Notes: generated by a model not told the origin, from the letters alone. Shown: positions 1 to 10,733, counted from the stretch's first letter. The stretch is DNA of 32,681 nt from Candidatus Zhuqueibacterota bacterium (GCA_030950365.1 JAUZRQ010000134.1:1-32681), one strand, 5' to 3'. Translations and numbers: made by a program.

Positions 1-30
1 AAAAGATGAAGTGATGTCGGGAGCGCGCGT

Positions 31-996
31 TTACGTCGAACTTCTTGAAATACTTGCCGGTAGTACGCCATTCGCATTGTGAAAAAGCTGACTGTGCTTG
101 TCTTTATGGCTGCATTGCTTCAGAATATTTTGTATGGTTCTCCAGGCCAACTCTCGAATGTTCTTCAGTTCATTTTCGGAAAAATATAGTCGAATTAAAT
201 CCACGAGGTCATCGCAGTTCCCCTGCGCATACAGATTGTGTAATGCACTGATTCGTTCTTCTTCAATATTGGAGTAAAGTGCCAGCCGAAAGCCAGTGAG
301 GTAAATATCTTTCAAAAACTTCTCGGCCTTCTCTCTTTCGATAATGTCCAGATTCAGCAACTGTTCCAGATGATTGCCGACGAGCCAGATCATATCCATG
401 CTCTTGTAAATGGCATCGCTTAAACGCCGGTTGGCTCCCTCGGCTTTTTGTTCAAATTCCTGCTGACTTTGTTCGAGCTTTTTCAGATATTCTGTTCTCA
501 CCATGGTCAGATCACTGCGCATCTGTTTCAACTGATCGCGATATTGCAGCGTAGCAAAAATGCCAAAGCCGCCAAAGATCAGCGCCACCACGGCTACCAA
601 CATCGAGAACCGTTCAAAGATGTTATCCAGGCTATTGGAGCGGTCTGCAATGGCCACATCGGTCAAATGCGTGGCGAGTGTAATTAGCCGTGCGTTTAGC
701 GAATCTAGCGCGGCCTGAAGTTCCTTTTGATGACTCGATCGCTCCAGCAATACATATTCAATTTTGGAAGTAATCTGCTGGAGGTCGTTTCTGACTCGAT
801 CGAGCATGAATTGGCGCGTTTCCGTGTGCCGTGGCTCAAAGATGTTGTGGTAAAGCATGGACTGGACAACCACAAAAGCCCCTATAGTAAAAAGGAAAAT
901 GATACTCAAAGGCCAGAATCCGACCTTCTGAGAGGCTAACCAGCGAAATAAGCGCTTTAGAATGAAGTCCTGTCCGGATTTATGTTCTTCATTCAT
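31..996 (-). CDS. Two-TM coiled-coil membrane protein of unknown function, last gene of a two-component operon
   Basis: I do not recognise this 321-residue protein. It has a basic N-terminus, a hydrophobic segment at about residues 27-47, a polar and probably periplasmic helical stretch (about 55-125), a second hydrophobic segment at about 130-150, a Gln/Glu/Lys-rich coiled coil at about 155-195, and a helical C-terminal part that looks weakly HEAT-like (inference). Its ATG overlaps the stop of the receiver gene in an ATGA arrangement (993-996), so the two are probably translationally coupled. Being cotranscribed with a histidine kinase and a receiver suggests a membrane output or signalling partner. 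The topology (two TM, periplasmic loop, cytoplasmic coiled coil) resembles chemoreceptor-type sensors, but no HAMP or methyl-accepting signature is visible. The boundaries are secure; the function is unknown. Confidence 0.8.
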   Translation of the reverse strand: MNEEHKSGQDFILKRLFRWLASQKVGFWPLSIIFLFTIGAFVVVQSMLYHNIFEPRHTETRQFMLDRVRNDLQQITSKIEYVLLERSSHQKELQAALDSLNARLITLATHLTDVAIADRSNSLDNIFERFSMLVAVVALIFGGFGIFATLQYRDQLKQMRSDLTMVRTEYLKKLEQSQQEFEQKAEGANRRLSDAIYKSMDMIWLVGNHLEQLLNLDIIEREKAEKFLKDIYLTGFRLALYSNIEEERISALHNLYAQGNCDDLVDLIRLYFSENELKNIRELAWRTIQNILKQCSHKDKHSQLFHNANGVLPASISRSST

Positions 997-1415
997 TGCT
1001 CCACCTCTTTGCTATTGCGCAATTTTTCAATCGTGGCTTTCAACTGCCCGTAGGCCACGGGTTTTACAAAAAAGTGAGCCACTTTGCCTTCTAATTCCTC
1101 TTCATAAGCCGCATTTGCCGTCAGCACGATGATAGGAATCTGGAATTCAGGGATCTGCTTAAGCCGTTCAAGTAAGAGAAATCCTGTACGCAATCCGAGG
1201 TCCGCTTCCGGAACATCGAAATCACCATCGGCGGGCATCATGATATCCAAAATGATGATTTCGCAGATATCCGGTTCTTCCCGCAGCAGATCATAGGCTT
1301 TTTGCACGCTGGAGATTTGTTCTACTTTGTAATTATCCGACCGCAGCATATCGATCGTTGCGCGCATGCGTCTCACTTCGTCATCGATCAACAAGATGTT
1401 ATATCGCTCTTTCAT
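993..1415 (-). CDS. Stand-alone response regulator receiver (CheY-like) protein
   Basis: This 140-residue protein is a single receiver (REC) domain with no output domain. The acidic pair D11/D12 lies at the end of beta-1, the phosphoacceptor D57 is in the motif ILDIMMP, and the switch Thr/Ser position is T99 in VLTAN. The conserved Lys is K118 in FFVKP. There is an insert after D57 (residues about 61-75, rich in Asp, Pro and Gly) that is longer than in CheY. It lies 20 bp after the histidine kinase gene, behind a strong purine stretch (AAAGGGGGG about 6 nt before ATG), and its stop overlaps the next start. It is probably phosphorylated by the upstream kinase and acts through protein contacts, possibly with the coupled membrane protein (inference). 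Confidence 0.93.
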   Translation of the reverse strand: MKERYNILLIDDEVRRMRATIDMLRSDNYKVEQISSVQKAYDLLREEPDICEIIILDIMMPADGDFDVPEADLGLRTGFLLLERLKQIPEFQIPIIVLTANAAYEEELEGKVAHFFVKPVAYGQLKATIEKLRNSKEVEQ

Positions 1416-1435
1416 GAATACCCCCCTTTCTTTGG

Positions 1436-4378
1436 TCAGAGGTTAGTGTGGTTGTTTTTGGGCAAAAACACCGTAAATTCGGTTGGATTTTCGAGTTGGG
1501 TCAGCCGCAGGTCGCCGTTCATGTTTTTCATGATTTTTTTCGAAATATAGAGGCCAAGTCCGGTCCCGGTCACTGCTCCCATGTGCGCATTCATTCCCCG
1601 GGCAAACATTTCAAAAATGCGCGCGGACTCATCTTTGCGCACGCCAATGCCCCAGTTTCGAAAAATCAAAAGAATCTCATTGGCATTTTCCTGGCAGATG
1701 ATTTCAATCGGATTGCCCCCCGGGTGCGAATATTTGATGGCATTGACGAGCAGATTGAACACCACCTGTTCCAGATGAAACCGATCTGCGTGGATGTTCG
1801 GGAACTGGCCTTTCAGCTTGATGTCCAACCGTTTTTCCTTTGCCTGCCCTTTCAAAAGCGTTTGTATGCGCTCAACCAATTTAAACAGCGAAATCTCCTG
1901 TTTCGGCATTTGTTGAAAGGCTGCCTCATTGCGTGTGAATTCTTCGCGAATATTCGAAATCAGGTAATTCAGAAAATCCACTTCATCCAAAAGGAAATCG
2001 AACTGCGCTTCGGGGTCTTTCAAATGCTTTTTATCTTTATGATACTTGCGCAAATACTCCACGGTGGTACGAATGCCCTGCAGCGGCGAGGTGAATTCAT
2101 GCGCCACGCTGCCGAGGAAATTCATGCGCTTTTTATTCAGCTCTTCCAGTTTGCGGATATTGAACCGGTTTTCGATCAGCGCGCCGATGATGCCCAGCGT
2201 AATCTCGAGCAGCTCCAGGTCGGCTTTGGTGAACGCACTGGTAACCAGACTGCGCTCCTGCACTTTATTGATGCACCGCACCACGGCGATGATCTCGCTG
2301 GACGAATTCCGAATGGGAGCCGCGATCATGGCACGCGGCGGTGTTTTCGTCGTCTCCAAAAAGTGATTCGATTCGCTGATGCGCTTGCCATCCCCGTAAA
2401 TCATTACCGGCCGCTTATCCAGAAACACCCGGCCAAGCGTGGTATTCCACACGGAAAAAATGGATTTATTCAATTTCCTGGCTGTCTCCGGGGAATCATC
2501 CGTGGTGCCTTTTAGCACCAATTCGGTTTTCTTTTCGTTCAGTTCAAAAATCGAACAGGCCTCGGTGCGGATGACTTTCCTGACCAGCTTGGCCACGTTG
2601 TGGTAAAACTCGGTTTCGTCACGCACAAGCAATTGATCCAACCCCTTTCTCAACATGGTCAGTTGGGTGTAGCGGCGACGGTACCGCGCATTTTCCAGGC
2701 TCACTGCGGCCAGATCGGCAAATTCCAACAACTGATTCCGAATTCCTGTATCGTTCACAAAATCTTCATCCGGATGCAGGCAGACCACACCCATGATTTC
2801 TTTACGCCGTCGTAGCGGAATCGCCATGAATTTGTGAGTTTCAAACCGATCGATGAATTCATGCCAGGCATAGCCTTTTTCCTTGCGAATATCCTCGCGA
2901 TAAAAGATCTCTCCACCATTTTTGCTATTCAGGACCAACTCGCGACCAATGACGCTATTTTCCACATCAATACACCGTTTTTCCTCCGGGATTCCTTCTG
3001 CGAAATGGCCTTCTTCCGGATGATAGGCACGCAGGATCAGTTTGGGTTTGGCTTCAAAATCATCCTCAAACGGAATCCAGAGTTCGGCATATTTGCATCG
3101 CGTCATGGCCGCGATGCTCTCCAAAATATCGCCGACAATCTCGTTCAGATCGTCTTTCAAGGCCAATTCACGCAGGCGGCGCTCAGTATCGGCGATTTTT
3201 TTCAACTGAATTTGCAATTGATAATTGGCAATGGCTCCGGAAATCTCCTTGGCCACGGTTTGAACAACATCCTCGTCTTCTTCGGTGAAGCCGCTCAGAT
3301 GCAAGGTCTGATCGCTATCCAGCCGGTTGCTCACGCGAATGATTCCAATAGGCGCCATTTCGCCGGGTTGAATGCGCTTTAAAATCAGCGTGAACAAACA
3401 ATTGCGGATTTCTTTTTTTTCGCAGAATGGCTCCATACACCGCCCAAGGGGGGTATCGGGCACGTTTTGATTCGCTAAGTTATCGTAGCGCCCCACACGC
3501 CAGGAACGATCCTGGCCTTTTTTGATGATGAACTCGTGGTGGGAATCAATCACGGTCTCGTCTTTCAAGAGCGACATGATGGACTGGTTTCGATACTGCT
3601 CATGCACCCAGAGGCCCCGGCGCTCGAACACGTGGTTTTCCAGACCGACAAACACCTCACAGGCCATGGCCGACAGGTTTTTCCCGATCGCTGCCGCCAG
3701 ATCCTGAAAATCCACTTGCATGATCGACTGCTTACCATCCGGAGCCGTTAATTGATTTACGCGTTCGATGATGCTGCGATACAGAGTGGCCAGCTCATTG
3801 GAACGCCGCAATCGCCGGACGTTCTCGCGGTCCTGATTGCGCAAAAACGAAGCCGTCATGGTCAGAATGAAAGCGAATACCGTGCTGACCAGAAATTGGA
3901 ACCACTCGAATTGATTTCGCTCCAGGCTGAGAATCAGATAAATGCCGATGAACACCAAAAAGCTGCTCACCGCTCCATATGTCACCGGAATATTTCTGCG
4001 AGGGTGCTTTGCACGGATGAGATACGGAAAATAATAAGCATGAAACACGATCAGGACAAAGCTGGCATGGTAAAACGGGCTGTTGATCCCCCCCGTCGGG
4101 CCGGCTGCGTATATAATAAAGCCAGCATCGATGGGCAGCGAGGCGGCGATTAGAATCCGTTTTAATCGCCTATTTTGGGGCGTGGGATTCTTGTCATCTC
4201 TGCGTATGGCCCAGATCAATATGAGCGACCAGAGGAGGAACAGGGAAAACATCCAGCCTAATCCGCGGAAGTGCAGCGGCAAATAGCCCAGTTGTAGCAA
4301 AGCGTAAAAAACGAAAGTCCCAATCAGCAGGATGATGCGAGCCAGACAAAAGACCCGGTCGTCGATTTTTCGTTGCAT
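1436..4378 (-). CDS. Membrane-bound multi-GAF sensor histidine kinase
   Basis: This is a hybrid-free sensor kinase of about 980 residues. The N-terminus has six hydrophobic segments (about residues 8-210), followed by a short coiled coil, then about 500 residues that look like three GAF-type sensory domains, a HisKA domain and a HATPase_c domain. The phosphoacceptor His is in VAHEFTSPLQG (residue 769 counted from the ATG at 4405, 760 from the start used here). The N box (NLLVNAIKYS), G1 (NWGIGV) and G2 (GTGLGLYIS) are intact, so it should be an active kinase. I prefer the ATG at 4378 because GGGGGG lies 9 nt upstream; the ATG at 4405, nine codons earlier, lacks a comparable ribosome site. The receiver and membrane-protein genes follow in one probable operon. 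The signal sensed is unknown; GAF domains often bind small ligands or haem. Confidence 0.93.
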   Translation of the reverse strand: MQRKIDDRVFCLARIILLIGTFVFYALLQLGYLPLHFRGLGWMFSLFLLWSLILIWAIRRDDKNPTPQNRRLKRILIAASLPIDAGFIIYAAGPTGGINSPFYHASFVLIVFHAYYFPYLIRAKHPRRNIPVTYGAVSSFLVFIGIYLILSLERNQFEWFQFLVSTVFAFILTMTASFLRNQDRENVRRLRRSNELATLYRSIIERVNQLTAPDGKQSIMQVDFQDLAAAIGKNLSAMACEVFVGLENHVFERRGLWVHEQYRNQSIMSLLKDETVIDSHHEFIIKKGQDRSWRVGRYDNLANQNVPDTPLGRCMEPFCEKKEIRNCLFTLILKRIQPGEMAPIGIIRVSNRLDSDQTLHLSGFTEEDEDVVQTVAKEISGAIANYQLQIQLKKIADTERRLRELALKDDLNEIVGDILESIAAMTRCKYAELWIPFEDDFEAKPKLILRAYHPEEGHFAEGIPEEKRCIDVENSVIGRELVLNSKNGGEIFYREDIRKEKGYAWHEFIDRFETHKFMAIPLRRRKEIMGVVCLHPDEDFVNDTGIRNQLLEFADLAAVSLENARYRRRYTQLTMLRKGLDQLLVRDETEFYHNVAKLVRKVIRTEACSIFELNEKKTELVLKGTTDDSPETARKLNKSIFSVWNTTLGRVFLDKRPVMIYGDGKRISESNHFLETTKTPPRAMIAAPIRNSSSEIIAVVRCINKVQERSLVTSAFTKADLELLEITLGIIGALIENRFNIRKLEELNKKRMNFLGSVAHEFTSPLQGIRTTVEYLRKYHKDKKHLKDPEAQFDFLLDEVDFLNYLISNIREEFTRNEAAFQQMPKQEISLFKLVERIQTLLKGQAKEKRLDIKLKGQFPNIHADRFHLEQVVFNLLVNAIKYSHPGGNPIEIICQENANEILLIFRNWGIGVRKDESARIFEMFARGMNAHMGAVTGTGLGLYISKKIMKNMNGDLRLTQLENPTEFTVFLPKNNHTNL

Positions 4379-4569
4379 GTATCCATGCCCCCCATGTTGG
4401 TGCATCCGACTTTTTTCGACGCTGTGACGTGCGAGGAAGGAAAGTGCGAGAGGCCGTAATCCTGAGCTGCGGCGAAGATGCAGGTTACTTTATTGTATTA
4501 TTTTTCTTGCGATATGGTTCCGCCTAGTGGAATAAAAATGCAAACCGAAAGGCTCATCCCCCAAATTTC

Positions 4570-4598
4570 TTGCATTTGAATGAGATTCTTGCTAAAAT
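4570..4598 (+). promoter_or_regulatory. Sigma70-like promoter of serS
   Basis: TTGCAT (4570-4575) and TAAAAT (4593-4598) are separated by exactly 17 nt, in the AT-rich gap between the divergent kinase gene and serS. The predicted start point leaves a leader of about 65 nt before the serS ATG. A T-box is not evident in so short a leader. The assignment rests on consensus matching only. Confidence 0.5.
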
Positions 4599-4659
4599 AA
4601 AGACTCAAAATTTGGCACTTTGTTCAATCATTCCGGCAGCAACTCAGGATTTAACATGA

Positions 4660-5940
<1,281 letters not shown>

Positions 5941-5967
5941 GCATTGTGTTTGGAAAAGATATTCTTT

Positions 5968-6050
5968 CACGGAGGCGCTGAGCGCGCAGAGGGGAGTCAG
6001 GTGAAGCTGTGTTTTTAAAACTCAGCGATCTCTGCATGCTCTGCGAGAGA
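5968..6050. repeat. Imperfect inverted repeat in the serS-aldolase gap
   Basis: The 204-bp gap after serS holds two related arms, 5975-5991 (GCGCTGAGCGCGCAGAG) and 6030-6046 (CTCTGCATGCTCTGCGA). They are inverted relative to each other, with about 14 of 17 positions matching. This style of GAGNCGCAGAG palindrome is a common dispersed element in environmental genomes (recollection, not tested). It has no T-tract, so it is not a canonical terminator. The rest of the gap (6051-6144) is AT-rich and shows nothing else I can name. Confidence 0.4.
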
Positions 6051-6144
6051 TTTTCTTTGTGCTTTTCTTTTCTTATGTCAGGGCAGTACCTTCTATTAAG
6101 TTAAACATTCATTTATTCCACATTCGCACAAACCCTTAAATTGC

Positions 6145-6960
6145 ATGATCCCATCGACCTATAAAATCCGGCAGACCATCTGCGAGGTCGGGCAGCGGCT
6201 ATACCGTTTCCGCATGGTGGCGTCCAACGATGGCAACATCAGCTACCGCATCGACGATGGCCACATCATCGCCACGCCCACCGGAGTGTGTAAGGGCGAT
6301 ATGACCCCCGAACGGCTGGTGACCGTGGATATTCACGGCCGGGTGAAGGGCGGCGGCCGGCCGTCCAGCGAGCTCGCCATGCATCTGTTCATCTACCAAC
6401 AGCGCCCGGATGTGTCTGCCGTGGTGCATGCGCATCCGATTTACGCGACGGCGTTCGCCACCGCCGGGCTGGCGATGAATGAATGCGTGCTGCCGGAAAT
6501 CGTGCTCACCCTGGGCGCCATTCCACTGGCGCCGTATGGCACCCCCAGCACGCACGAACTGCCGGATAGTTTGCGGCCCTATGTACAGGATCACGACGCC
6601 ATTCTGCTGGCCAATCACGGTGCGGTCACCTTCGGCCGCGATTTGTGGGATGCGTATTTCAAAATGGAGCGGCTGGAGCACTACGCGCAAATTCTCTTCC
6701 TGGCGCGCCAGCTCGGCGGCGAACGGGGACTGGCCTCGCCGGAAGTGGAAAAGCTGCGCGAAATCCGGCAAAAATTCGGTCTGAGCGGCCCGGCACCGGA
6801 ATGCATCGTGACCGATATGCGCCAGCACCACGGCGACGATTGCCAGTGCGGCAAACGCACGCAGGCATCCGGAACCGATATCAAGCGGCTGATCGACGAC
6901 ATTTACCAGGAAGTCAAACACGATTTCTGGCCGGAGCGGCGTTCCGGTCGCAGCAACTGA
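6145..6960 (+). CDS. Class II aldolase/adducin family protein (sugar-phosphate aldolase-like)
   Basis: This 271-residue protein is a Zn-dependent class II aldolase/epimerase of the FucA/AraD type, which cleaves or epimerises phosphorylated sugars. The family signature is complete: SNDGNIS in the phosphate-binding region, a catalytic-type Glu (E76 in SSELAMH), the metal ligands H95 and H97 in HAHP, and H158 in ANHGAVTFG. The exact substrate cannot be deduced. It is followed 48 bp later by an NhaC-type transporter and then a glycosidase, which suggests a carbohydrate-use operon. The C-terminus beyond the usual fold (about residues 215-271) is extended and carries His-His and a CxC pair (CQCG), unusual for FucA-like enzymes; a second metal site is possible but unproven. 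Confidence 0.9.
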   Translation: MIPSTYKIRQTICEVGQRLYRFRMVASNDGNISYRIDDGHIIATPTGVCKGDMTPERLVTVDIHGRVKGGGRPSSELAMHLFIYQQRPDVSAVVHAHPIYATAFATAGLAMNECVLPEIVLTLGAIPLAPYGTPSTHELPDSLRPYVQDHDAILLANHGAVTFGRDLWDAYFKMERLEHYAQILFLARQLGGERGLASPEVEKLREIRQKFGLSGPAPECIVTDMRQHHGDDCQCGKRTQASGTDIKRLIDDIYQEVKHDFWPERRSGRSN

Positions 6961-7008
6961 TCCTGTGGAATCATCTCAGAACTGGAATTTGAATGCGGAG
7001 GGAAACGC

Positions 7009-8424
7009 ATGCCGAACCCGGGCTGGCTTTCGGTTTTACCACCGGTTCTCGCCATCGTGCTCGCCATCTGGACCAAGCAGGTATATCTTTCGCTGTTTCT
7101 CGGTATCTGGCTCGGCTGGACCATTCTCGCCGACGGCAACCCCATTCTCGGCCTTCGCGATGCGCTGGAAGCCTGCATCAACGTGTTTCAGGATCCCGGC
7201 AACACCAAGGTGGTGGCCTTTAGCGCGCTGGTGGGTGCCTTGCTGGCGTTTACGCAGCATTCCGGTGGCGTGCACGGCTTCATCAACTGGATCAGCCGGC
7301 GGGGATTCATCACCACGCGGCGCCGGGCCGGATTGCTGGCCATGAGCATCGGCCTGGTCATTTTCGTCGAATCCTCCATCACCGCATTGGTGACCGGCGC
7401 GGTGTGCCGCCCCATTTTCGACAAACTGAAAATCTCGCGCGAAAAGCTTGCCTATTTTTGCGATTCGACCTCGGCCCCAATCTGCATCCTCATCCCGCTT
7501 AACGCGTGGGGCGCGTACATCATCGGCCTGCTCCAGAATCAGGGCTACGAGGCGCCGCTATCGATGATGCTCAGCGCTCTGCCGCTGAATTTTTACGCTA
7601 TTCTGGCCTTCGCGTTTGCGGTGTACATCGCCGTCACCGGCCGGGATTTCGGCCCGATGGCGCGAGCGGAGCGCCGCGCCCGCGAAACCGGACAGGTGTT
7701 GCGGCCCGGCGCCGAGCCGCTGGTTTCCAAAGAGCTCACCGAGCTGCAGCCGAAACCCGGCGTTCCGCACCGCATGCGCAACTTCATCGTGCCCATCGCG
7801 GTCATGGTGGCCATGATGCCCGTGGGGCTGTACCTCACCGGCGACGGCAACATCATGCAGGGCTCGGGCTCCACGTCGGTGTTCTGGGCCGTGCTGGCCG
7901 CCACCGGCATCGGCGCGATCATGTACCTGTGGCAAAACATGTTCACCCTGCACGAAATCACCGATCTGTTTTTCAAAGGCTTTGGTGGGCTCATGCCGCT
8001 GGCGCTCCTGATGATGTTCGCCTTCGCCATCGGCAAAACCACCGGCGAACTGAAAACCGGCCATTACGTCGCCGGCCTTGCGGATCAGTTTCTGCATCCG
8101 TCGCTGGTGCCGGCCATTTTATTCCTGATTGCCTGTTTCATCGCGTTTTCCACCGGCACCTCCTGGGGCACCTTCGCCATCATGATTCCCATCGCCGTGC
8201 CCATGGCCAAACTGCTGGGCACCGCCGAACCCCTGGCCATCGCCGCGGTGCTGGGTGGCGGCATTTTTGGCGATCACTGCTCGCCGATTTCCGACACCAC
8301 CATCATTTCGTCCATGGCCTCGGCTTCGGATCACATCGATCATGTGAACACGCAATTGCCATACGCTCTGACCGTGGCTGCCGTGACCCTGGTGTTGTAT
8401 CTCGTCGCCGGAATCATCAGCTAA
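7009..8424 (+). CDS. Na+/H+ antiporter, NhaC family
   Basis: This is a polytopic inner-membrane protein of 471 residues with about 11-12 hydrophobic segments. The diagnostic NhaC/malate-lactate antiporter motif GDHCSPISDTTI is present near the C-terminus, preceded by GTSWGTFA, and the N-terminal half has FVESSITALVTG and the conserved CDSTSAPICILIPL region. Family members exchange Na+ for H+, or couple Na+/H+ to small organic acids. The ATG at 7009 follows GGAGGG with 8-9 nt spacing. Its position between an aldolase and a glycosidase gene suggests a possible organic-acid or product exchange role, but pH/Na+ homeostasis is equally compatible. Confidence 0.93.
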   Translation: MPNPGWLSVLPPVLAIVLAIWTKQVYLSLFLGIWLGWTILADGNPILGLRDALEACINVFQDPGNTKVVAFSALVGALLAFTQHSGGVHGFINWISRRGFITTRRRAGLLAMSIGLVIFVESSITALVTGAVCRPIFDKLKISREKLAYFCDSTSAPICILIPLNAWGAYIIGLLQNQGYEAPLSMMLSALPLNFYAILAFAFAVYIAVTGRDFGPMARAERRARETGQVLRPGAEPLVSKELTELQPKPGVPHRMRNFIVPIAVMVAMMPVGLYLTGDGNIMQGSGSTSVFWAVLAATGIGAIMYLWQNMFTLHEITDLFFKGFGGLMPLALLMMFAFAIGKTTGELKTGHYVAGLADQFLHPSLVPAILFLIACFIAFSTGTSWGTFAIMIPIAVPMAKLLGTAEPLAIAAVLGGGIFGDHCSPISDTTIISSMASASDHIDHVNTQLPYALTVAAVTLVLYLVAGIIS

Positions 8425-8441
8425 TCAAACGGATCCTGCCC

Positions 8442-10733
8442 ATGAAACGGCTCGTTCTGCCATCCCTGTTCGTGTTGGCGTTGATCATTGTGCTCGGGCT
8501 CCAGCAATTCGAGGGAGATCGGCAGACTTCCACGGCGCGCCGCCCGGCGGCCAGCAGCCGTTTTCTGGCCGTGATCTATCCAGAGCGCTCGCCGCTGCGC
8601 GACGATTATCTGCGCATCATCCACGAACTGCAATTGCGCTCGCGCTACTGGCGCGTACGGGCCGTGCCGGATCGCGCGCTGGACACCCTGTCCGCGATCG
8701 CGCGACGGATGGCCGTCGGCCCGCCAGAGTGGCTGATGCAGCACCGCCTGATTGCCCCCTCGCGCCTGCCGGTACGATTTGACAAAAACGGCTTCTCCAT
8801 CGCTGGCCGCGGGTACCGCCAGCCCGCGGATGTATTGTTGCTACGCGTCCCGCGCGCATCCGAAACGGATCCGCCAGTGACCGTGATCACCGGAAACGAG
8901 GAGCGCAAGCTGCTGCGCTTTCTGGAGACCGGCTACCGGTTCTGGCGCCGTCCCGGCGACTACTCGATTTACCGCGGCCAGGCGCTCATCGCCTGCGGTT
9001 TCGTCGATCCCAGAACCGGAAGGGTGATCGCAGAGACGAATTTCGTTTCCGACCGGCGGCGGGTGTTTGCGGATTCGTTTTTTATCGTCGAGGCCATCGG
9101 CGCCATTGCCGAGGACCGGCTGCCGAATTTTCTGCAACGCCAGCGCCAGGCCCTCGCTCGACTGTTTTCGCGGCTGCACATCCCGCAGCGGCAACGGGCG
9201 CGACTGCTCCCCATCCGGCTGCGACTGTATGGCAGCGCCGAGGCCAAAACCCTGGGCACCCGGAATCCGGAGTTTGCCAGTTGGTCGCCCGGGGACTCGC
9301 TGGTGCATATCGTGTTTCATGACGATTACCAGGGCGAGGATTTCGCCGCCATTGCCGAGCGCGTGCTGGATCGCTGGACGGGCGGCATTCAAAACCGCCT
9401 GGTGCGCCGGGGGGCCGGCATCGCGTTCTCTCACAACTGGGGCGGCGAAGGCTATCGCGTGTGGGCCGGGCGATTGTTTCATGCCGGGCTATTCCGACCG
9501 TGGGCAGATGTGATGCGTTCGTCGCGCTTCAACCGGCCTTCGCCGCTCCTGGCCGGGCCGCAACTGGCCAGCTACATCGAGTTTCTGCTGCAATCCGAGG
9601 GCCCCGACCGTTTGCGCCGGTGGTTGCATTCGGTGCCCTCCGCACCGTCAGAAAAAGCACATTCGGCGTATTTTCCGGCGCAGCGGCAGCGGGCCTGGCA
9701 GGCGTGGTGCGAACGCGCCCTGCCCGAAATTCCGCCTTCAAAGCTCCCTCCGCCAACAGAGTTCATTCGCGGATTTTGCTTTGCCCACGAGGGCTATTCG
9801 GTGTACAATGGCTACATGGGCCGCACCGCCTTCGCATCCCTGCGGCGGCTGCGCGAGCTGGGTGTCAACGGTATCTCGATCACGCCGTTCGGCTACATCC
9901 GTGATCCGCACCGGCCAATGCCGCTGATCCGCAGTGAATCCGCCGGCTCCGAAAACGACGCCAGTCTGGTAGCTTCGGCCGCCTTTGCGCGCCGTCTCGG
10001 CATGTCGGTGATGCTGAAACCGCACATTCTTCTGGCCGGTGGCGGCCACTGGGGCTGGCCGGGCGATGTGGTGATGAAAAATCCGGACGACTGGCCGGCC
10101 TTCTTTCGTCATTACCGCGACTGGATCACGCATTACGCCATGCTGGCGCAGATGTACCGTTTCGACCTGTTGTGCATCGGCGTGGAGCTGACGCAGGTCA
10201 CGCGTGGCCATGCAACTGAATGGCGCGAGCTGATTCAGCACGTGCGCCGCTTTTACGGTGGCCCATTGACCTACGCCGCCAACTGGGGCGAGGAGTTTGA
10301 AAACGTGGCGTTCTGGGAGGCGCTGGATTTCATCGGCGTCAACTGCTATTATCCGCTTTCGGCAGATTCCAGCGCCAGTCTCGGCGAGCTGAAACAGGGC
10401 GCCAGGCGGGTGGTTCAAAAAATTGAAGCCGTGGCGCGGATACACGGAAAGCGCGTGCTCATCACCGAAATCGGCTTTGCCAGCCGGCCCACGCCATGGG
10501 TGCAGCCGCACCGCGATGGCCGCGGGGCCCCGCCCGATCCGCAGGCGCAGGCGATGGCCTATGAAGCCATGTTCGAGGCGCTGTATGACCGCCCCTGGTT
10601 GGCGGGCCTTTACTGGTGGAAATGGCCTACCGTTTTATCGGATGGCGGCCCCGGCCATGCCGGTTTCACTCCCAATGGTAAGCCGGCGGAGGAAGTGGCA
10701 AAAACATGGTTCAGCCGCCGCTGGCCTCATTGA
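8442..10733 (+). CDS. Membrane-anchored GH113-like glycoside hydrolase with unusual N-terminal region
   Basis: This is a 763-residue protein with an N-terminal signal/anchor (MKRLVLPSLFVLALIIVLGL) and so probably extracytoplasmic. Residues about 440-760 form a TIM-barrel glycosidase of the GH113 type, known mainly as beta-mannanases: RGFCFAHEGYS at the barrel start, acid/base candidate E582 in GVELTQ, nucleophile candidate E676 in ITEIGFAS, and YWWKWP near the end. Residues about 40-430 match nothing I can name firmly; their last part has the look of a gluzincin (peptidase MA) C-terminal half but no HEXXH. The start at 8442 is 17 bp after the antiporter stop and yields a proper signal peptide; the same frame is open much further upstream, but that region is the antiporter gene. 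Confidence 0.85.
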   Translation: MKRLVLPSLFVLALIIVLGLQQFEGDRQTSTARRPAASSRFLAVIYPERSPLRDDYLRIIHELQLRSRYWRVRAVPDRALDTLSAIARRMAVGPPEWLMQHRLIAPSRLPVRFDKNGFSIAGRGYRQPADVLLLRVPRASETDPPVTVITGNEERKLLRFLETGYRFWRRPGDYSIYRGQALIACGFVDPRTGRVIAETNFVSDRRRVFADSFFIVEAIGAIAEDRLPNFLQRQRQALARLFSRLHIPQRQRARLLPIRLRLYGSAEAKTLGTRNPEFASWSPGDSLVHIVFHDDYQGEDFAAIAERVLDRWTGGIQNRLVRRGAGIAFSHNWGGEGYRVWAGRLFHAGLFRPWADVMRSSRFNRPSPLLAGPQLASYIEFLLQSEGPDRLRRWLHSVPSAPSEKAHSAYFPAQRQRAWQAWCERALPEIPPSKLPPPTEFIRGFCFAHEGYSVYNGYMGRTAFASLRRLRELGVNGISITPFGYIRDPHRPMPLIRSESAGSENDASLVASAAFARRLGMSVMLKPHILLAGGGHWGWPGDVVMKNPDDWPAFFRHYRDWITHYAMLAQMYRFDLLCIGVELTQVTRGHATEWRELIQHVRRFYGGPLTYAANWGEEFENVAFWEALDFIGVNCYYPLSADSSASLGELKQGARRVVQKIEAVARIHGKRVLITEIGFASRPTPWVQPHRDGRGAPPDPQAQAMAYEAMFEALYDRPWLAGLYWWKWPTVLSDGGPGHAGFTPNGKPAEEVAKTWFSRRWPH

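Noticed and set aside
7506-8441. Open frame extending the glycosidase gene 312 codons upstream
   Set aside because: This part overlaps the antiporter gene in another frame and has low-complexity Arg/His-rich translation; the signal peptide begins at 8442.
9738-10511. 257-codon minus-strand frame opposite the glycosidase
   Set aside because: Antisense to the GH113 catalytic region; no ribosome site or motif.
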